Shown one piece after another: positions 60,932 to 64,000 of a stretch of 64,000 nucleotides of DNA. Position 1 is the first letter of the stretch. Each line of letters starts with the position of its first letter. A program made the position numbers and the translations under genes. This DNA is from an uncultured Eubacterium sp. (GTDB lineage Bacteria; Bacillota; Clostridia; Lachnospirales; Lachnospiraceae): NCBI GenBank assembly GCA_934338065.1, contig CAKRGX010000010.1, forward strand, positions 1 to 64,000, in the 5' to 3' direction. The notes beneath the pieces are model-generated. The model was not told the DNA's origin and ran no database searches. It saw nothing but the letters and a program-made list of their open reading frames with translations.

Positions 60932-61989
60932 GATTTCTGAACCTCCTGCCATTCTTTCCATGACTTCTCATCCAGCTCTTCTTCTGAGTAACGTGCTTTT
61001 TTATAAAGATCGACCAACATCGAAGTAATCTGACTATCCTCCATATACTGTTCCAGCAATTCCTCTGTCGTCATAGATTGATCTACTGTCTGGTCTCCTG
61101 CCCCTTTTTTTACCCAATGATAAAATTCTTTCCTGATTTTTCCACGCCAGCCTTTTTCAAATTGCTTCTTGTCTTTCACAACCGGAACTAAACGGGTAAT
61201 CTCCTGCCATTCCGTCTGCTGTTCGATTTCTTCCTTATATTCACATAAATTCTTTTGCTTCCGTTTTAAAAGAGAGCGGACAAAGCAAAATACAGCGTAA
61301 ACAATGGCAAGAACACCACCTATAACGACAACTGTTGTAATTATATACTTCACAATCTGCAGCCATATATTATGTGATGCCTTCTCTTGTTCTTCTCTGA
61401 ATTTTTCTTCTATCTCACCTTTCTTCGTATCCGATCGCTCGTCTTCTGCATTATCCTGTTTCTGCTGTTCCCTGTTGACCTGCTGCTTTCGCACTGAATA
61501 CATATCCGGCATCTGAACAGCGGCTGCAACAAGAAAAAGCAAAATAACGCCCTCCATCACGGAAAAGAAGAGCAGCGAGCGACGCTGGGATTTCCCGGCT
61601 CGTTTCTTTGTTTCATCCGATACACAGGGATTACAATGAAGCACGGTGTATCGTCTATTCAGATACATCGTTGCCATAGCAAAGAAAAAAGAAGCAAGGC
61701 AAAACACACCGCAGACAATGGCATTGCCATTAAGCCCCTGATCCAAAGTACCCGGTATGGTAAAGACACTAATAATAAGAAGCACCTCAAAACGGAAGAT
61801 GCGATGCTTTTTTTCGTCTTTCGGTTTTTGTCTCCACACAAACGGAAGAGGAAGAACTACCAACAGAAGGAAACGCGCCCAGGACACCAGATCACCCTGA
61901 AACCAATAGAAAAGAGAGGTAAACAGTGCTAAAGCGATACAATATTGGGAATAAAACCCGCATATTCTGATTTTATTATATTCCGTCAT
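60928..61989 (-). CDS. Membrane protein of the moxR-DUF58 cluster (DUF4129-like C-terminus)
   Basis: A 353-residue membrane protein. Four to five N-terminal helices (about residues 10-140), a charged linker rich in Gln, Lys and Glu, a further helix near 225-245, and a cytoplasmic C-terminal helical domain (EFYHWVKKGAGDQ and SMTTEELLEQYMED, then LVDLYKKARYSEEEL). The last part fits the DUF4129 domain often found with MoxR and transglutaminase genes. The start at 61989 has GGAGG 8 bases upstream. Function unknown. Confidence 0.7.
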   Translation of the reverse strand: MTEYNKIRICGFYSQYCIALALFTSLFYWFQGDLVSWARFLLLVVLPLPFVWRQKPKDEKKHRIFRFEVLLIISVFTIPGTLDQGLNGNAIVCGVFCLASFFFAMATMYLNRRYTVLHCNPCVSDETKKRAGKSQRRSLLFFSVMEGVILLFLVAAAVQMPDMYSVRKQQVNREQQKQDNAEDERSDTKKGEIEEKFREEQEKASHNIWLQIVKYIITTVVVIGGVLAIVYAVFCFVRSLLKRKQKNLCEYKEEIEQQTEWQEITRLVPVVKDKKQFEKGWRGKIRKEFYHWVKKGAGDQTVDQSMTTEELLEQYMEDSQITSMLVDLYKKARYSEEELDEKSWKEWQEVQKS

Positions 61990-61991
61990 AG

Positions 61992-63107
61992 TCAACCCCT
62001 CCATTTCACCAGACAACGCTCGATTGCCGAAGAAATCTCCCGGAATTCATAATCTTCACTATGTTCAGAAACCATCGGCGCCACCCATGTCACATTTCTA
62101 ACCCGGTGAAGCATCTTTTCAACGGCTAGCTGCATCGGTTTCTTTCCTGCTGCCGAGATCAGAATCACTTCATCCTCCCTCTGCAGGCGGGGCAATTCGC
62201 TTTCAACAAACTCCTCTCCACGGCAGCACATATGGTCGTAAGCCATCACAGCCAGCACTCTCCTCACTGCTGCTATCTGACTCCGTCCACTTTCTTCTAA
62301 TCGTATTTTCTCATTTCCTGCCACTACCAGACGAGTCATTACCCCATGCCGGCACAGGTAAAACACAAGAGAATACGCGAGGCAGATACTATTCTCTAAC
62401 AGATCCACCGGAGTAAAAACACCCGGACTTTCCAGATTAAGCATAATTACGACAGGAGTAGAAGCACTGTATTCTGTGGTTTTTACCTGCCATGTTCCCA
62501 TGCGGGCAGAGGCTTTCCAATGTATCTTCCTCATAGAATCCTGCGGCATATACTCACGCACCCCTGCAAAAGCATAAGGATTTTCAAAAAGAGGTGTATG
62601 CGTCGCCAGTTCTCCATACATAGTTTGAAAAATTGGAAGCAGATGTCTGACCGGAAGAAGAGAAGGATACACACATAACTCTGTATTCAGAGACACCTTG
62701 TGTACCATAGGTCTGGCAAAAAACATATCATAACTTACCAGTTCTGCGTGCTCAATCCGATATAAGCCCCGTTTCATACAAGTGAAACGAAGCTTACGAC
62801 GCACTTTTTCAAACCCTCCGAGACTTATCACATCATTCCGATAAAACTGATCCGATACCGCACCACTTTTGTCATCACCAAAAACCAAGTATTGTGAAGC
62901 ACTAAATTTTACACATACGACAGGAATCCGCATTCTTTTCTTATTGGTTGCTGTCTCATACAAAACCAAAGTATCTCCTACACCGGCCTGTTCTTCTGAA
63001 AATGCTATGTCAACCTCAAAGTTATCCTTCCAGTGCTTCTGGTAATAATATGTCATAACCAGATAGCCGGCAAAAAGAAATATGCCAAAAAAAACCAAAA
63101 ATATCAC
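61992..63107 (-). CDS. DUF58 domain protein
   Basis: A 371-residue protein with two N-terminal hydrophobic segments (about residues 1-20) and a DUF58 domain: VREYMPQDSMRKIHWKASAR is the family signature, followed by a von Willebrand A-like fold (VVIMLNLESPG). DUF58 proteins pair with MoxR ATPases and may help assemble or activate other proteins at the envelope. It starts at GTG overlapping the moxR stop by 4 bases. Confidence 0.9.
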   Translation of the reverse strand: MIFLVFFGIFLFAGYLVMTYYYQKHWKDNFEVDIAFSEEQAGVGDTLVLYETATNKKRMRIPVVCVKFSASQYLVFGDDKSGAVSDQFYRNDVISLGGFEKVRRKLRFTCMKRGLYRIEHAELVSYDMFFARPMVHKVSLNTELCVYPSLLPVRHLLPIFQTMYGELATHTPLFENPYAFAGVREYMPQDSMRKIHWKASARMGTWQVKTTEYSASTPVVIMLNLESPGVFTPVDLLENSICLAYSLVFYLCRHGVMTRLVVAGNEKIRLEESGRSQIAAVRRVLAVMAYDHMCCRGEEFVESELPRLQREDEVILISAAGKKPMQLAVEKMLHRVRNVTWVAPMVSEHSEDYEFREISSAIERCLVKWRG

Positions 63108-64000
63108 TTTGAAAAATCCTCCGTCGGCACTGGAACAAAATGAACAATTTCCTTTATATATTCGGCTTCATTCTTCCTGCTGGTATATAAATCTTCCAGT
63201 ATAAGACGATGTCCCAGCACATAGGGAGCCAGAAATTTTACTGTTTCCGGTGTCACAAAGTTCTCCCCTTTGCAGGCTGTATAGCATTTTGCAGCCTTCA
63301 TAAAGGCAATCGCTCCACGGGTACTTACCCCCAGCGAAATACTTGCATGCTTTCTCGTTGCCTCCACAATGTCCAGGATGTATTCCTTAATACAGTCGTG
63401 TACAAAGACCTGCTCACACAGACTCTGCATGTAACGCCACTGCTCCTGTGTACACACTGCTTTCAATGTTTGCAATGGATTTTGCTGTGCAAACCGCGAT
63501 AATATCTCCTTTTCCGCTTCCCTGCCGGGATATCCAAGCGGAACTTTCATAAAAAAACGATCCAGTTGAGCCTCCGGCAAAGGAAATGTTCCGGCTGTCT
63601 CCACAGGATTCTGTGTCGCTATAACAAAAAATGGCTCTGGTATTTCTCTTGTCTCCCCATCAATGGTTGCCTGTCTCTCTTCCATACACTCCAAAAGTGC
63701 TGACTGAGTACGCGGCGTTGCACGGTTAATCTCATCTGCCAGTAAAACATTTGTAAAAATACCGCCCTCGCGGAATCGGAAGTCGCCTTTCTTTTGATCA
63801 AAAAACTGAATCCCCGTGACATCGCTAGGAAGAAGATCCGGCGTAAACTGTATCCTTTTGAACTCCATATCGATAGAAGCAGCCAGTGCTTTTGCCAGCA
63901 TCGTCTTTCCTGTCCCCGGCACATCTTCCAGTAAAACATGTCCTCCTGCCAGAAATGAAGTCAGAACCAGCTCGATCACTTCTTTTTTCCCAACAATTAC
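63104..64000 (-). CDS. MoxR-family AAA+ ATPase (5' end outside window)
   Basis: The visible 298 codons, open to the right edge, cover nearly the whole MoxR protein. Walker A is LLEDVPGTGKTMLAKALAAS, Walker B FTNVLLADEINRATPRTQSA, and sensor 1 PFFVIATQNPVE. The C-terminal lid includes SLGVSTRGAIAFMKAAK. MoxR acts as a chaperone-like ATPase with VWA/DUF58 proteins, here the next gene. The start codon lies beyond 64000. Confidence 0.94.
   Translation of the reverse strand, partial: VIVGKKEVIELVLTSFLAGGHVLLEDVPGTGKTMLAKALAASIDMEFKRIQFTPDLLPSDVTGIQFFDQKKGDFRFREGGIFTNVLLADEINRATPRTQSALLECMEERQATIDGETREIPEPFFVIATQNPVETAGTFPLPEAQLDRFFMKVPLGYPGREAEKEILSRFAQQNPLQTLKAVCTQEQWRYMQSLCEQVFVHDCIKEYILDIVEATRKHASISLGVSTRGAIAFMKAAKCYTACKGENFVTPETVKFLAPYVLGHRLILEDLYTSRKNEAEYIKEIVHFVPVPTEDFSK

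Overview
The window looks like chromosome from a motile, anaerobic low-to-mid GC Firmicute of the Lachnospiraceae type (Clostridia). The evidence is a SCIFF peptide (six cysteines, 46 residues) beside its radical SAM maturase, a rubredoxin-first reverse rubrerythrin under a PerR-type regulator, an Mbl-type MreB linked to flagellar rod genes, CotJABC, a chorion-class high-cysteine protein, PRD-type purine genes, strong AGGAGG ribosome binding sites, and TTGACA-17-TATAAT promoters. The genus cannot be fixed from this sequence alone. No rRNA, tRNA, CRISPR array, transposase or prophage gene was seen.

Layout. 1-2010: the end of a two-component system with codon use unlike its neighbours, then a decayed GyrI-like remnant. 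2025-4370: perR-rubrerythrin and a separate cotJABC operon. 4389-7505: an anti-sigma/ECF sigma pair and purA. 7520-12203: glycosyltransferase, recJ, prmA and an rRNA methyltransferase. 12203-16756: an operon headed by a GH3-like lipoprotein that has lost its catalytic residues, followed by purF, purB, a 64-residue protein and the methyltransferase. 16853-19990: a Cys/Gly-rich membrane-like protein, a small protein, aroC, and a CheX-like fusion with CheY. 20042-26976: a long leftward run secA, prfB (programmed frameshift), cheW, hom and three membrane or unknown proteins. 27147-30951: hpf, an SH3-NlpC/P60 cell-wall hydrolase, ridA and a thioesterase. 30972-38488: cvfB, yvyF-comF-recD2, and mbl-flhO-flhP-flgJ. 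38497-40215: the SCIFF (ranthipeptide) locus. 40243-49193: tyrA, a lipid kinase, queA, ppx-ppk, rnhA, rsuA and an amidase. 49194-53548: uppP and a phosphatidylethanolamine-type phospholipid operon (PAP2, flippase-like protein, pssA, psd). 53545-59330: a complete fructose PTS operon (fruR-fruK-fruA-ptsH-ptsI). 59394-64000: a BlaI-like regulator with a cation antiporter, and a moxR-DUF58-membrane protein cluster whose last gene overlaps the stub of a HAD phosphatase gene.

How the genes work together. Several operons are complete small modules: oxidative-stress defence (perR/rbr), fructose uptake and phosphorylation with its own EI and HPr, polyphosphate turnover (ppx/ppk), PE synthesis (pssA/psd), and thioether peptide maturation (scfA/scfB). 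The window is gene-dense; six convergent gene pairs meet with 8 bases or fewer between stops, or overlap.

Most notable for follow-up: a prfB recoding site that reads CTT TAA C rather than the usual CTT TGA C; the catalytically degenerate GH3 lipoprotein leading the purine operon; an HPr with Arg at position 46; two promoters (purA and hpf) sharing unusually extended identity; a hairpin between scfA and scfB; a repeated 13-base motif AAATGAACTTCTT forming terminators far apart; a triple TGTTCAYAA cluster; and two gene remnants. No wholly new multi-gene system is evident.
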